Below are positions 42,476 to 55,430 of a stretch of 64,000 nucleotides of DNA, piece after piece. Origin of the DNA: JAOEGB01 sp041262585 (GTDB lineage Bacteria > Actinomycetota > Actinomycetes > Streptosporangiales > Streptosporangiaceae); NCBI RefSeq assembly GCF_041262585.1, contig NZ_JBGCBZ010000003.1, forward strand, positions 124,001 to 188,000. The letters are read 5' to 3'. The notes beneath the pieces are model-generated. The model ran no database searches. It was not told where the DNA came from and saw only the letters and a list, made by a program, of their open reading frames with translations. How positions within the stretch are numbered: the stretch's first letter is position 1; every line of letters starts with the position of its first letter. The position numbers were made by a program, and so were the translations under genes.

Positions 42476-43960
42476 TCAAACGAGTGGCCGCGCCGTCGGA
42501 GGGATGGGCACCGGAAGGGCAGTCTGGCCCGTGAGGTACCGGTCCACGGCCGCCGCCGCCGAGCGGCCCTCCGCGATGGCCCACACGATGAGCGACTGCC
42601 CGCGGCCCATGTCGCCGGCCGCGAAGACGCCCTCCACGGCCGTCTCGTACGCCTTGCCGCGGGCCACGTTGCCCCGCGGGTCGAAGAACGACTGGGGGTC
42701 GTCCGCCAGCCCGGCGAGATCGTTCAGCAGCGGGCCCTTCTCCGGGCCGAGGAAGCCCATCGCCAGCGTGACGAGCTCGGCCGGGATCTCCCGCTCGGTG
42801 CCGGGGATCGGCTTGAACCCCGCCTCCGGGCCCTCGACGTCGACCACGCGCAGCGCCCGGACGTTGCCCTCGGCGTCGCCGGCGAACTCGACCGTGGAGA
42901 CCGCGTAGACCCGGTCGCCCCCGCCGGCCTCCAGCTCCTCGTGCGCGCTCTCCATCTTGAACAGCATCGGGTAGGTCGGCCACGGCTGCGAGCCGGGACG
43001 GCCGACCGGCGGCTTCGGCATGATCTCCAGCTGGGTGACGGACAGCGCCCCCTGGCGGACGGCCGTGCCGATGCAGTCCGCCCCGGTGTCGCCGCCGCCG
43101 ATCACGACGACGTGCTTGCCCTCGGCGGAGATCGGAGAGCCGGGGAGGTCTCCCTGCTGGACCTTGTTGGCCAGCGGGAGATACTCCATCGCCTGGTGGA
43201 CGCCCTTGAGCCCGCGGCCGGGCACCGGCAGGTCACGCCAGGCCGTGGCGCCGCCCGCGAGCACGATCGCGTCGAACTCCTCGCGGAGCTGGGCGGCGGT
43301 CACGTCGGCGCCGACGTCGACCGACGTGCGGAACTCGGTGCCCTCGGCCTCCATCTGGGCGAGACGGCGGTCGATGTGCCGCTTCTCCATCTTGAACTCG
43401 GGGATGCCGTAGCGGAGCAGCCCGCCGATCCGGTCGGCCCGTTCGAACACGACCACGTCGTGCCCGGCCCGGGTGAGCTGCTGGGCGGCGGCGAGACCGG
43501 CGGGGCCGGAGCCCACGACGGCCACGCGCCTGCCGGTCTTCGCGAGCGGGGGCTGGGGGGTGACCCAGCCCTCGGCGAAGGCCCGGTCGATGATCTCGAC
43601 CTCGACCCGCTTGATCGCGACCGGGTCGGAGTTGATGCCGAGGACGCACGCCGCCTCACACGGAGCCGGGCACAGGCGGCCGGTGAACTCCGGGAAGTTG
43701 TTGGTGGCGTGCAGCCGCTCGATCGCCTCGCGCCAGTCGTCGCGGTAGACGAGGTCGTTCCACTCGGGGATGAGGTTCCCCAGCGGGCAGCCGTTGTGGC
43801 AGAACGGGATGCCGCAGTCCATGCAGCGGGCCGCCTGCTTGGTCAGCGCGGGCTTGGGGAAGTCCTCGTAGACCTCCCGCCAGTCGCGGATTCGCACGTC
43901 GATCGGGCGGCGCGCCGGCAGCTCGCGGCCGTACGTCATGAACCCCTTCGGGTCAGCCAT
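42476..43960 (-). CDS. gltD: glutamate synthase small subunit
   Basis: GltD is the FAD/iron-sulfur subunit that feeds NADPH electrons to GltB. Iron-sulfur ligands are CMDCGIPFCHNGC at residues 46-58 with a second cluster near CPAPCEAACVLG. The FAD-binding fold is VAVVGSGPAGLAAAQQL, the NADPH-binding fold VVVIGGGDTGADCIGTA, and the closing FAD motif GVFAAGDMGRGQSLIVWA. ATG 43960 after GGGGGG gives 494 residues; the open frame to 43999 is not needed. It lies 87 bp downstream of gltB, forming the gltBD operon. Confidence 0.96.
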   Translation of the reverse strand: MADPKGFMTYGRELPARRPIDVRIRDWREVYEDFPKPALTKQAARCMDCGIPFCHNGCPLGNLIPEWNDLVYRDDWREAIERLHATNNFPEFTGRLCPAPCEAACVLGINSDPVAIKRVEVEIIDRAFAEGWVTPQPPLAKTGRRVAVVGSGPAGLAAAQQLTRAGHDVVVFERADRIGGLLRYGIPEFKMEKRHIDRRLAQMEAEGTEFRTSVDVGADVTAAQLREEFDAIVLAGGATAWRDLPVPGRGLKGVHQAMEYLPLANKVQQGDLPGSPISAEGKHVVVIGGGDTGADCIGTAVRQGALSVTQLEIMPKPPVGRPGSQPWPTYPMLFKMESAHEELEAGGGDRVYAVSTVEFAGDAEGNVRALRVVDVEGPEAGFKPIPGTEREIPAELVTLAMGFLGPEKGPLLNDLAGLADDPQSFFDPRGNVARGKAYETAVEGVFAAGDMGRGQSLIVWAIAEGRSAAAAVDRYLTGQTALPVPIPPTARPLV

Positions 43961-44047
43961 CGGTGTTCCCCCCTTATCCGTGTGCGGTGGTTGTGTCACA
44001 GCCCATTACGGCCTGGCCGTCGATGGCCGTTTGCGCGGACATCGGCA

Positions 44048-48574
<4,527 letters not shown>

Positions 48575-48732
48575 GTAATCCCTCCCGTCGTCATCGTCTG
48601 TTGAAACAGAGGGACGACGTTGGCCCTGCTGCGGGTGTAGGTCTGTGTAGATTACCGCACCCTGCCGGAATAGTGCCCCCCCGGTCCCCTTCGCGAACCT
48701 TCACTGGTTAACGCGATGGATACAGTTGCCGC

Positions 48733-50262
48733 ATGGCCGATCAGGACGCGATAGACCAGTTGCTGGCGCAGGCGGGCGTCTCGTTGGGCGTGGACAGCCG
48801 GCGCCTCCGCACAGCCGTTGCACTGCTCGGCGACGGCCGCTGGTGGACCCTGGCCGACCTGGTCCGGGAAACCGCGACGTCGAGGCGGACGATCGAGGCG
48901 CTGCTGCGTGAGCTCCCCCTTGAGCACAACAGCGGCGACCGCGTCCGAATCCCGGCAGATCAGACTGGACGCTATAACAACGGGCAGCTCGCCGTTATTT
49001 CGGATCCACGCGAAGTGCCGGACGTGCTCGACCGGCTGGAGACCCTGATCGCCAAGGCGCCGCGCGGGCGGCACACGCTCGACCACGTCGCCGCCACCGC
49101 CGAGACGGTCCTGCGGCGCGCGATCCTGCTCGGGACCCGCTTCTGGCTGCCGGGCGCCCGCCTGCTCGGCGTCGGCGACCACGACCTGACCTCTCTGGCC
49201 GTACGGATGGTCCATCCGGAGGTCGAGGTCATGGTGGCCGACATCGACGAGCGGATCCTCGGCTACATCGACGACCAGGACCTCGGCGTCCACACCCGCT
49301 GGGCCGACCTCCGCCTGGGCCTGCCGCCCTCGGCGCGCGGCTGGGCCGACCTGGCGATCACCGATCCGCCCTACACGCCGGAGGGCATCGGGCTGTTCGC
49401 GGCCCGGGCGGCGGAGGGCCTGCGCGACCGGGACCAGGGCCGGATCCTGCTGGCGTACGGCGCGTCGGAGCGGACCCCCATGCTTGCCCTCAAGGTGCAG
49501 CGGGCGCTCTCCGACCTCAATCTGCTCAATGAAGCGATATTTCCGAACTTCAATCGCTATCACGGGGCCGAGGCCATCGGCAGCGCGGCCGACCTCTACG
49601 TCCTGCGGCCCACCACCAAGACGTGGCCCGCCATCGCCGCCCGTCTCGACCGGCTCACGACCGCGATCTACACCCAGGGTCCCCAGGCCGTCGAGGCCTC
49701 GGCGTCCGGCCTCCCCGGCGTGGAGGCCGTGGAGACGTTCGCCCCCGGCCTGCTCGCCGGGGACTGGCCGCGCGAGCTGCTGCCGAAGGTCCCCCGGGCG
49801 AGGCTCGCCACGCTGCTCGCCAAGCCCTACGCGGCCGCCCCGGATCGGGTCGCGATAGCCGTACCGGCCGGGCTGGAGGCCGCGGTCCCCCGGCTGCTGC
49901 TCGCGACCCGCGCCCGGCACGTGCGCGTGCTCCTCGCCGGTCCGCCCGGCGACCTCCCCGCGCTGGCGTCGGCGCTGTCGCCTGTGTACGAGCTCACCGC
50001 CGGCGGCCCGGTCCTCGACGCCGTACGGCTCCCGCTCCCGGACGGCGGGGCGGCCCGGATCGTCCGGCGCGTCCTGGACGGCGCCCACGGCAAGGTCGCC
50101 AACCTCTGGCGAGAGGGGCTGACCGAGGCGGCCGGGCTCACGAAGAAGCAGGCCAGGGCCGCGGTCGAGGAGGCCGCTCCCTGGGCCGCCGACGTGACGG
50201 CCCTCGATCTGCCCCTTCACCGCCTCGCCGAGCTCCCCGCCGCGGTGTCGCGGACCCTATAA
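48733..50262 (+). CDS. bis-aminopropyl spermidine synthase (BpsA) family protein
   Basis: The 509-residue protein has a winged-helix-like N-terminal domain (about 22-75) and a Rossmann aminopropyl- or methyl-transferase core. The BpsA-type motifs are GVGDHDLTSLA at 146-156 (archaeal BpsA has GDDD), the nucleotide-contact VMVADIDERILGYID at about 167-180, and AITDPPYTPEG at 208-218. A conserved FNRYHGAE follows. Archaeal BpsA makes branched pentamines from spermidine; actinobacterial relatives are annotated by this family but are unproven. The C-terminal 150 residues are extra and of unknown role. It is divergent from gltB. Confidence 0.75.
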   Translation: MADQDAIDQLLAQAGVSLGVDSRRLRTAVALLGDGRWWTLADLVRETATSRRTIEALLRELPLEHNSGDRVRIPADQTGRYNNGQLAVISDPREVPDVLDRLETLIAKAPRGRHTLDHVAATAETVLRRAILLGTRFWLPGARLLGVGDHDLTSLAVRMVHPEVEVMVADIDERILGYIDDQDLGVHTRWADLRLGLPPSARGWADLAITDPPYTPEGIGLFAARAAEGLRDRDQGRILLAYGASERTPMLALKVQRALSDLNLLNEAIFPNFNRYHGAEAIGSAADLYVLRPTTKTWPAIAARLDRLTTAIYTQGPQAVEASASGLPGVEAVETFAPGLLAGDWPRELLPKVPRARLATLLAKPYAAAPDRVAIAVPAGLEAAVPRLLLATRARHVRVLLAGPPGDLPALASALSPVYELTAGGPVLDAVRLPLPDGGAARIVRRVLDGAHGKVANLWREGLTEAAGLTKKQARAAVEEAAPWAADVTALDLPLHRLAELPAAVSRTL

Positions 50263-50391
50263 TGATCGGACTCCGAGGATCGCGCTCCCCAGAAACACGT
50301 CGCAGAACGGGAGCACACCGCACGCGCTGACCGCGCGAGGGCGATGGAGCGGGCGGCATTCCGTTCGCATGCCCTTTCGGAGGTAGATCCC

Positions 50392-51240
50392 ATGAACGTT
50401 GGTCTCGGCCTGCCCATCAGCGACCCGCCCGCGCTGCTGGACTGGGCCCGCCGCGCCGACGCCGGCCCGTTCACCACGCTCGGCCTGCTGGACCGTCTCG
50501 TCTACGCCAACCCCGAACCCCTGATCACCCTGGCGGCCGTCGCAGCCGTCACCACGCGGATCCGCGTCCAGACGGAGGTCCTCCTCGGGCCCCTGCGCGA
50601 ACCGGCGCTGCTGGCCAAGCAGACCGCGACCCTCGACCGGATGTCGGGCGGCCGCTTCACGCTCGGCATCGGAGTCGGGGGACGCGAGGACGACTACCTC
50701 GCGGCCGGAACCGACATCCGCAGCCGCGGACGCCTCCTCGACGAGCGCCTGGCCACCCTGCGCCGCGTCTGGTCAGGTGAGCCGTACAGCGCCGAAGTCG
50801 GCCCGATCGGGCCGGCGCCTACCCGCCCCGGCGGGCCGGAGGTGCTGATCGGCGCGTTCAAACCCGCCGCGCTCCAGCGCGTCGCCCGCTGGGGGGACGG
50901 CTACCTGTGCGCCGCGCCTCCCGGCTACGCCCGGCACCTCTTCCAGACCGTCGAAACGGCGTGGACCACCGCGGGACGGGCCGGACGGCCCCGCATGGTG
51001 GCGCAGGTCAACGTCGCCCTCGGGCCCGACGACACGGTCAAGGACGCCTACGAGGCGATCAACGGCTACTACGGGTTCCTCGGCGACACCACCTGGGTCA
51101 CGGAGAACCTGCTCACCACGCGGTCACGGGTCAGCGACGCCATCGCCGCGTTCGCCGACCTCGGCGCGGATGAGGTGATCTGCTACTGCTGGGCCCGGGA
51201 CCCCGGCCAGATCGACCGCCTCGCCGACGTCGTCGCCTGA
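50392..51240 (+). CDS. luciferase-like (LLM class) flavin or F420 oxidoreductase
   Basis: The 282-residue TIM-barrel oxidoreductase shows the family text MNVGLGLPISDPPALLDWAR, TTRIRVQTEVLLGPLREPAL, the central KQTATLDRMSGGRFTLGIGVGG and the closing GADEVICYCWARDPGQIDRL. Such enzymes use FMN or coenzyme F420; the Streptosporangiales make F420, so that cofactor is likely but not certain. The ATG at 50392 has GGAGG 8 nt upstream. The substrate is unknown. It is downstream of the BpsA-like gene with a 129-bp gap. Confidence 0.88.
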   Translation: MNVGLGLPISDPPALLDWARRADAGPFTTLGLLDRLVYANPEPLITLAAVAAVTTRIRVQTEVLLGPLREPALLAKQTATLDRMSGGRFTLGIGVGGREDDYLAAGTDIRSRGRLLDERLATLRRVWSGEPYSAEVGPIGPAPTRPGGPEVLIGAFKPAALQRVARWGDGYLCAAPPGYARHLFQTVETAWTTAGRAGRPRMVAQVNVALGPDDTVKDAYEAINGYYGFLGDTTWVTENLLTTRSRVSDAIAAFADLGADEVICYCWARDPGQIDRLADVVA

Positions 51241-51275
51241 CAGATTCCGGCCGGGTGGCCCCACGGGCCACCCGG

Positions 51276-51347
51276 CACCCGTGCATGATCACCGCCACTA
51301 TCGACGCAGGTCAGCGCGGCCACGGGGGAACCCGTGCATGATCACGG
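51276..51347. repeat. two copies of the dispersed palindromic element
   Basis: Two copies (cccgtgcatgatcaccgcc at 51278-51296 and aacccgtgcatgatcacggc at 51329-51348) lie in the convergent junction. The second contains the stop codon (TGA, 51344-51342) of the leftward gene within its TGATCATG core. The consensus on the minus strand is GTGATCATGCACGGG. Confidence 0.65.
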
Positions 51348-52202
51348 CGAGATTGCGGGCTCGCTGGGGGCGGGCTCGGACGGCTGGGCGGTGTCGGCCC
51401 CCGGCTGCGCCGGAACGGCGGGCAGCCCGGCGACGGCGACGACCCGGCGGTAGATCGCCTTCTCGGCCTCCCTGGCGGCGAGCCCGAGCATGACGAAGTC
51501 GTCCTTCTCCCCCGGCTCGGCGCCGTCGGCGCGGGCGACCCAGACAAGGCCGGCGTAGTGCCCCATCGCCTGGCCGCTGGACTCGCTGTATCCCCCGAAG
51601 CCCGCCTTCGCCGGGTCGAGCGGCAGCACCCAGCCGCCGGTGTGCAGCGTCTTGAGGCTCTCGACGAGGCCGTTCGCCCCCTGCACGTCGGCGAGGTTGA
51701 GCATCGTGTACTGGGCGACGTAGGCGCCGTCCGCGGTCGAGTAGAGGCCGCGCAGTGCCTGAGTGCAGCCCGCACGGGCCAGCAGGCCGGCCAGTTCGGC
51801 GCCCCAGACGGCATTGGCGCAGCTCGGGTCCAGGCGGCCGCCGATCCGTTTGAGGCTGACCTTGCCCACCGTGAGGGTCCTCGCGCCGAAGACCTCCTGC
51901 GCGGTGAGCGGCGCGCCGTCGGCCTTGCGATCGGCGATCGGGGCGAACTCCTTGAGGGACGGCCACGCCTGGTAGAGGTCTGGCCGGGCCTTTCCGAGAG
52001 TGTCCGGCGGAGCCTCGGTGGGCGCGGATTCCCCGCCCGCGATGGCGTTTACCAGGAACGTCAGAAACAGCGCGGCCGCGAGGACGGCGGCGACGGACCC
52101 GACCCCGACCAGGAGCCGCTGCTGGCCGCCGGTCAGCCCCCATTCGGCGAGAGTGGGGCTGGTCCACCTTTCCTCGGACGACCGGCGCTTGCGTTTGGTC
52201 AT
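51342..52202 (-). CDS. single-pass membrane protein of unknown function
   Basis: The 286-residue protein has a basic cytoplasmic N-terminus (TKRKRRSSEERW), one transmembrane helix (about 32-52, VAAVLAAALFLTFLVNAIAG) and a 200-residue external domain ending in a Pro/Ser/Glu tail. Two cysteines (DPSCANAVW and RAGCTQALR) may pair. I recognise no family, although TVGKVSLKRIGGRLDPSC and YTMLNLADVQGANGLVESL look conserved. ATG 52202 overlaps the VIT gene stop (ATGA), so it is coupled to the VIT-lgt group. Confidence 0.75.
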   Translation of the reverse strand: MTKRKRRSSEERWTSPTLAEWGLTGGQQRLLVGVGSVAAVLAAALFLTFLVNAIAGGESAPTEAPPDTLGKARPDLYQAWPSLKEFAPIADRKADGAPLTAQEVFGARTLTVGKVSLKRIGGRLDPSCANAVWGAELAGLLARAGCTQALRGLYSTADGAYVAQYTMLNLADVQGANGLVESLKTLHTGGWVLPLDPAKAGFGGYSESSGQAMGHYAGLVWVARADGAEPGEKDDFVMLGLAAREAEKAIYRRVVAVAGLPAVPAQPGADTAQPSEPAPSEPAISP

Positions 52203-52918
52203 AGACCGCCGGCTCCGATGAGCGTGCCGAGGCCCCACGTCAGGGCCGCCGCGACGGCGCCCACGAACAACTGGCGGAGGCCGCTGAACCACCAGCTCCG
52301 CGCGGTCACGCGCGACACCAGGACGCCGGCGGCGAACAGCGCCGCCATCGACACGATCGCCGAAAGCCACAGCCCCTTCACGCCGAACAGGTACGGCAGG
52401 AGCGGGATCAGCGCGCCCAGGCTGAACGACAGGAACGAGGAGATCGCCGCGAGGACCGGCGAGGGGAGATCGTGCGGGTCCACGCCTAACTCCGCCCGCG
52501 TGTGGACCGCCAGCGCCTGCTCCGGGTTGAGGGAGATCTGCCGGGCCACCTCCCTCGCCGTTTCGGGGTCCACGCCGCGCTTGATGTAGAGCTGGGCGAG
52601 CTCCTCCTCCTCGGCCTGCGGGTGTCGCTCCAGCTCCCGCCGCTCGACGTCGATCTCCGCCTGGGCCAGCTCCCGCTGGCTGGCGACCGAGACGTACTCG
52701 CCGCCCGCCATGGAGAAGGCCCCGGCCGCGAGACCGGCGACGCCCGCCAGAGCGACGATCTTGGTGGTGGCCGTGCCTCCCGCCACGCCCGCGATCAGGG
52801 CGAAGTTGGAGACCAGGCCGTCCATCGCGCCGAACACCGCGGGCCGGAGCCAGCCGCCGTTCACGTCCCGGTGCTCGTGGTGGATCTCGGCTCGCGCCCC
52901 CGCGCCGCCGTCGATCAT
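52199..52918 (-). CDS. VIT1/CCC1-family iron or manganese transporter
   Basis: The 239-residue protein belongs to the VIT family, which exports or sequesters Fe2+ or Mn2+. The hallmark N-terminal text is LRPAVFGAMDGLVSNFALIA, followed by the first helix pair with AGAFSMAGGEYVSVASQRE. An acidic helical cytoplasmic metal-binding domain follows (EIDVERRELERHPQAEEEEL), then three more membrane helices. The gene starts within the lgt stop (ATGA overlap), an unusual coupling with lipoprotein lipidation. Confidence 0.88.
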   Translation of the reverse strand: MIDGGAGARAEIHHEHRDVNGGWLRPAVFGAMDGLVSNFALIAGVAGGTATTKIVALAGVAGLAAGAFSMAGGEYVSVASQRELAQAEIDVERRELERHPQAEEEELAQLYIKRGVDPETAREVARQISLNPEQALAVHTRAELGVDPHDLPSPVLAAISSFLSFSLGALIPLLPYLFGVKGLWLSAIVSMAALFAAGVLVSRVTARSWWFSGLRQLFVGAVAAALTWGLGTLIGAGGL

Positions 52919-53919
52919 CGCTGTCCGGCCTCCCCGTTGTGCACGGCGTGCCGGGGCTCGTCCCGCTCATCAGGCTCGCCGGCCTGCTCCTCGGCCTGTT
53001 CCTCGGCCTGCTCGTCGGCCTGGTCGCTCGCGTGGGCGGGATCCGGGTTCTCGGCCTCGCCGCCGTCGCCCGGCTCGCCCGGCTCCCCGGGCTCGGAGGT
53101 CACGCCCAGCGGCTCCTCGCCCGTCTTGTTCCGGCTCAGCCAAAAGTACGCCAGCGCCCCCAGGAAGACGACCACGGAGGTCCACTGGTTGAGCCGGAGT
53201 CCCAGGATGTGGTGCGCGGGGTCGACCCGCAGCCCCTCGATCCAGAACCGCCCCAGCGTGTACCCCGCGACGTACAGCGCGAAGAGGCGGCCGTGGCGCA
53301 GGTTGAGGCGCCTGCCGAGCACCAGGAGCAGGCCCGCGAGCCCGAGGTCCCACAGCGACTCGTAGAGGAACGCCGGGTGGTAGGTGCTCACGCCGGGCAC
53401 CGTGCCGGGACGGCCCGGGTCGATCTCCAGACCCCACGGAAGATCGGTGGGACCGCCGAACAGTTCCTGGTTGAAGTAGTTCCCCCACCGGCCGATGGCC
53501 TGGGCCACCGCGATGGCCGGGGCGAGGGTGTCGGCCACCGCCGAGAAGGAGATGCCGCGGCGGCGGCAGGCGATCCACACGCCGAGGGCGCCGAGCGCGA
53601 TGGCGCCCCAGATGCCGAGGCCGCCCTTCCAGATGAACAGGGCGTCGATCGGCCGGTTCGGCGCGCCCGACCCGAAGTAGAGCTGCCAGTCGGTGATGAC
53701 GTGATAGAGACGTCCGCCGACCAGGCCGAACGGCACGGCCCAGACGGCGAGATCGGTGATCGTTCCAGCCGCGCCGCCGCGGGCACGCCAGCGGCGCTCA
53801 CCGATCCAGACGGCGACGATGACGCCGAGCACGATGCACAGCGCGTAGGCCCGGATCGGTAGGGGTCCGAGATCCCAGACACCCTGTGACGGGCTGGGAA
53901 TCGAGGCGAGGAGGGGCAT
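52915..53919 (-). CDS. lgt: prolipoprotein diacylglyceryl transferase
   Basis: Lgt transfers diacylglycerol from phosphatidylglycerol to lipobox cysteines of preprolipoproteins in the membrane. The signature is AIGRWGNYFNQELFGGPTDL with the catalytic region of seven membrane helices, and FGLVGGRLYHVITDW precedes it. The 334-residue protein (start ATG 53919) carries an extra 60-residue acidic C-terminal tail with near-repeats DEQAEEQAEEQA, encoded by a short DNA repeat around 52980-53025. Lgt is normally near trpA in actinobacteria, as here. Confidence 0.96.
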   Translation of the reverse strand: MPLLASIPSPSQGVWDLGPLPIRAYALCIVLGVIVAVWIGERRWRARGGAAGTITDLAVWAVPFGLVGGRLYHVITDWQLYFGSGAPNRPIDALFIWKGGLGIWGAIALGALGVWIACRRRGISFSAVADTLAPAIAVAQAIGRWGNYFNQELFGGPTDLPWGLEIDPGRPGTVPGVSTYHPAFLYESLWDLGLAGLLLVLGRRLNLRHGRLFALYVAGYTLGRFWIEGLRVDPAHHILGLRLNQWTSVVVFLGALAYFWLSRNKTGEEPLGVTSEPGEPGEPGDGGEAENPDPAHASDQADEQAEEQAEEQAGEPDERDEPRHAVHNGEAGQR

Positions 53920-53969
53920 GTCAGGTGACGTTACCGTAAGAGCGCCCGGCCCCGGTGCCCAGCGCTGGA

Positions 53970-53991
53970 GAACAGGTCGCCACACCTGTTC
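53970..53991 (-). terminator. hairpin between the DsbA-like gene and lgt
   Basis: An 8-bp stem (gaacaggt and acctgttc) with a 6-nt loop lies 7 bp past the DsbA-like gene's stop and before lgt. It may end transcription of the redox pair. Confidence 0.5.
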
Positions 53992-53997
53992 GGCCGG

Positions 53998-54744
53998 CTA
54001 TTTCGCGGCATTGAGAACGGCCTCCCGCAGGGCGCTCGGCACGAACGCGGTGTCCTCCAGGCTCTGACCGTCGAGCATGACGGTGGGCGTCCCGGGCAGC
54101 TTGAGCGCGCTCATGATCTTGCTGGAGTACTCCTGGTGGGCGGCCACGTTCTTCTCGCCGCGCACGCACGAGTCGAAGCCCGGAGCGCTCGCGCCGGCCT
54201 CGTGGCCCCACTTCACCAGTTGGTCGGCCGTGAAGCCGACCGCGGTCTCACTGGGCTGCCCCTGGTAGAGCTTGTCGTGAAAGGCCATCCACTGCGAGCC
54301 TTCGGTGAGACAGCGCGCCGCCGACGCCGCGCGCAGCGAGTTGGACTTCGTCGGCTCGTCCGGGAAGATCGTGAGGACGTGGTAGACGACCTTGGCCTTG
54401 CCCTCGGCCGCCAGGTTCTTCAGGGTCGAGCCGCTGGTCTCCTCGAACTGCTTGCAGGCGGGGCACTGGAAATCCTCGTAGACGTCCACCACGGGCGCGG
54501 TGACGCCCCGCTGTGCCATCACGACCGAGCCGTCCTCCTGGATCGAGATCGGTGCGAGGTTTCCGGTGACCTTCTCCGACGCGCTCTGCGCGATGGACCA
54601 CCAGCCGACGGCTATCGCCACCACCGCGATCACGGCGACCGTCACGACCATGGTCGCGCGCCTGCGCTGCTCCTGCTTGCGCAGGGCCTCGCGCTGAGCC
54701 GCGATGCGGGCCTTCGCCGAGGCCTCTCTTGTCCGCTTGCTCAC
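53998..54744 (-). CDS. membrane-anchored DsbA-like thiol oxidoreductase
   Basis: The 248-residue protein has a basic coiled-coil-like cytoplasmic N-terminus, one helix (about 31-52, VVTVAVIAVVAIAVGWW) and an external thioredoxin-fold domain. The active site is CPAC at 94-97 in VYEDFQCPACKQFEE. The cis-Pro segment is LPGTPTVMLDGQSLED, and the helical insertion contains the DsbA-type YQGQPSETAVGFTADQLVKW. It probably oxidises cysteines of exported proteins with the MauE-like partner encoded upstream. GTG 54744 after GGGGGAGG is the likely start; an ATG at 54777 overlaps the upstream gene. Confidence 0.9.
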   Translation of the reverse strand: MSKRTREASAKARIAAQREALRKQEQRRRATMVVTVAVIAVVAIAVGWWSIAQSASEKVTGNLAPISIQEDGSVVMAQRGVTAPVVDVYEDFQCPACKQFEETSGSTLKNLAAEGKAKVVYHVLTIFPDEPTKSNSLRAASAARCLTEGSQWMAFHDKLYQGQPSETAVGFTADQLVKWGHEAGASAPGFDSCVRGEKNVAAHQEYSSKIMSALKLPGTPTVMLDGQSLEDTAFVPSALREAVLNAAK

Positions 54745-54766
54745 GCTGCCTCCCCCAATGGCTGCG

Positions 54767-55300
54767 TCACCTTTCATCGCCTTCTTCCTCGCCCGGGAGG
54801 TACGGCTCCCGCGTCCCCGCCAGCCCGAGCGCGGAGTCCATCGCGAACCGGCCGGGAGGCCTCATCACGATCCAGGAGGCGCAGAGCACCAGCCCGAAGT
54901 CACGCAGGAGTTCCCGGAAGTAGTGAGGGTCCTCGCCCTGGCCGAGCGTTCCGGCGCCGCCGAAGCAACCGCAGTCGATCCGCAGGCCGCGGGCCCACAC
55001 CGAGGAGATGCCGACGACGAACGCGATCATCAGCACTCCGGCGATCACCGCGGCGGGGCGGGTGAGCAGCCCGATGACCAGCAACACCCCGACGATGATC
55101 TCCAGCGCCGGCAGGCCGTACCCCACGATCTTGACGACAGGGTCCGGCAGGAGCTGGTAGGCCCGGACCGCCTCCACCGACAGGGCGGGCGCGCCGATCT
55201 TCAGCGCGCCGGCGACGATGAGCACGCCGCCGAGCACGAGCCGCGCGACGGTCGTCACCCACGACCGCGCGGGCCTCACCGAACGTAACCGGTCAGACAC
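54767..55300 (-). CDS. MauE/DoxX-family redox-associated membrane protein
   Basis: The 177-residue protein has four membrane helices (ARLVLGGVLIVAGALKI, VGYGLPALEIIVGVLLVIG, VIAGVLMIAFVVGIS and a last one near LVLCASWIVM). An external redox-type motif DCGCFGGAGTLG lies between helices three and four. MauE-like proteins pass electrons or maintain disulfide exchange for exported proteins, so pairing with the DsbA-like gene 23 bp downstream fits. GTG 55300 is preferred; the open frame extends to 55327. Confidence 0.88.
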   Translation of the reverse strand: MSDRLRSVRPARSWVTTVARLVLGGVLIVAGALKIGAPALSVEAVRAYQLLPDPVVKIVGYGLPALEIIVGVLLVIGLLTRPAAVIAGVLMIAFVVGISSVWARGLRIDCGCFGGAGTLGQGEDPHYFRELLRDFGLVLCASWIVMRPPGRFAMDSALGLAGTREPYLPGEEEGDER

Positions 55301-55340
55301 ATGCCTGCCCGATGCCAATTGAACCATCGTCTCCTCGCCC

Positions 55341-55406
55341 GCTTGGCAATCCCGAAGTGAACATTACTGGGATCCAAGCTCACCATGTCCTCGATAAGAG
55401 CATGGT
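55341..55406. other. two hairpins between trpA and the redox pair
   Basis: The first hairpin is an 11-bp stem with a 2-nt bulge (gcttgg-ca-atccc and gggatccaagc, 55341-55379), and the second a 6-bp stem (accatg and catggt, 55382-55406). They lie in the 130 bp between the trpA stop and the MauE-like start. They could terminate the trp operon on the minus strand or regulate the redox genes. There is no T run. Confidence 0.4.
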
Positions 55407-55430
55407 AAGCAGGAGTTTCAGCGGGACGGC

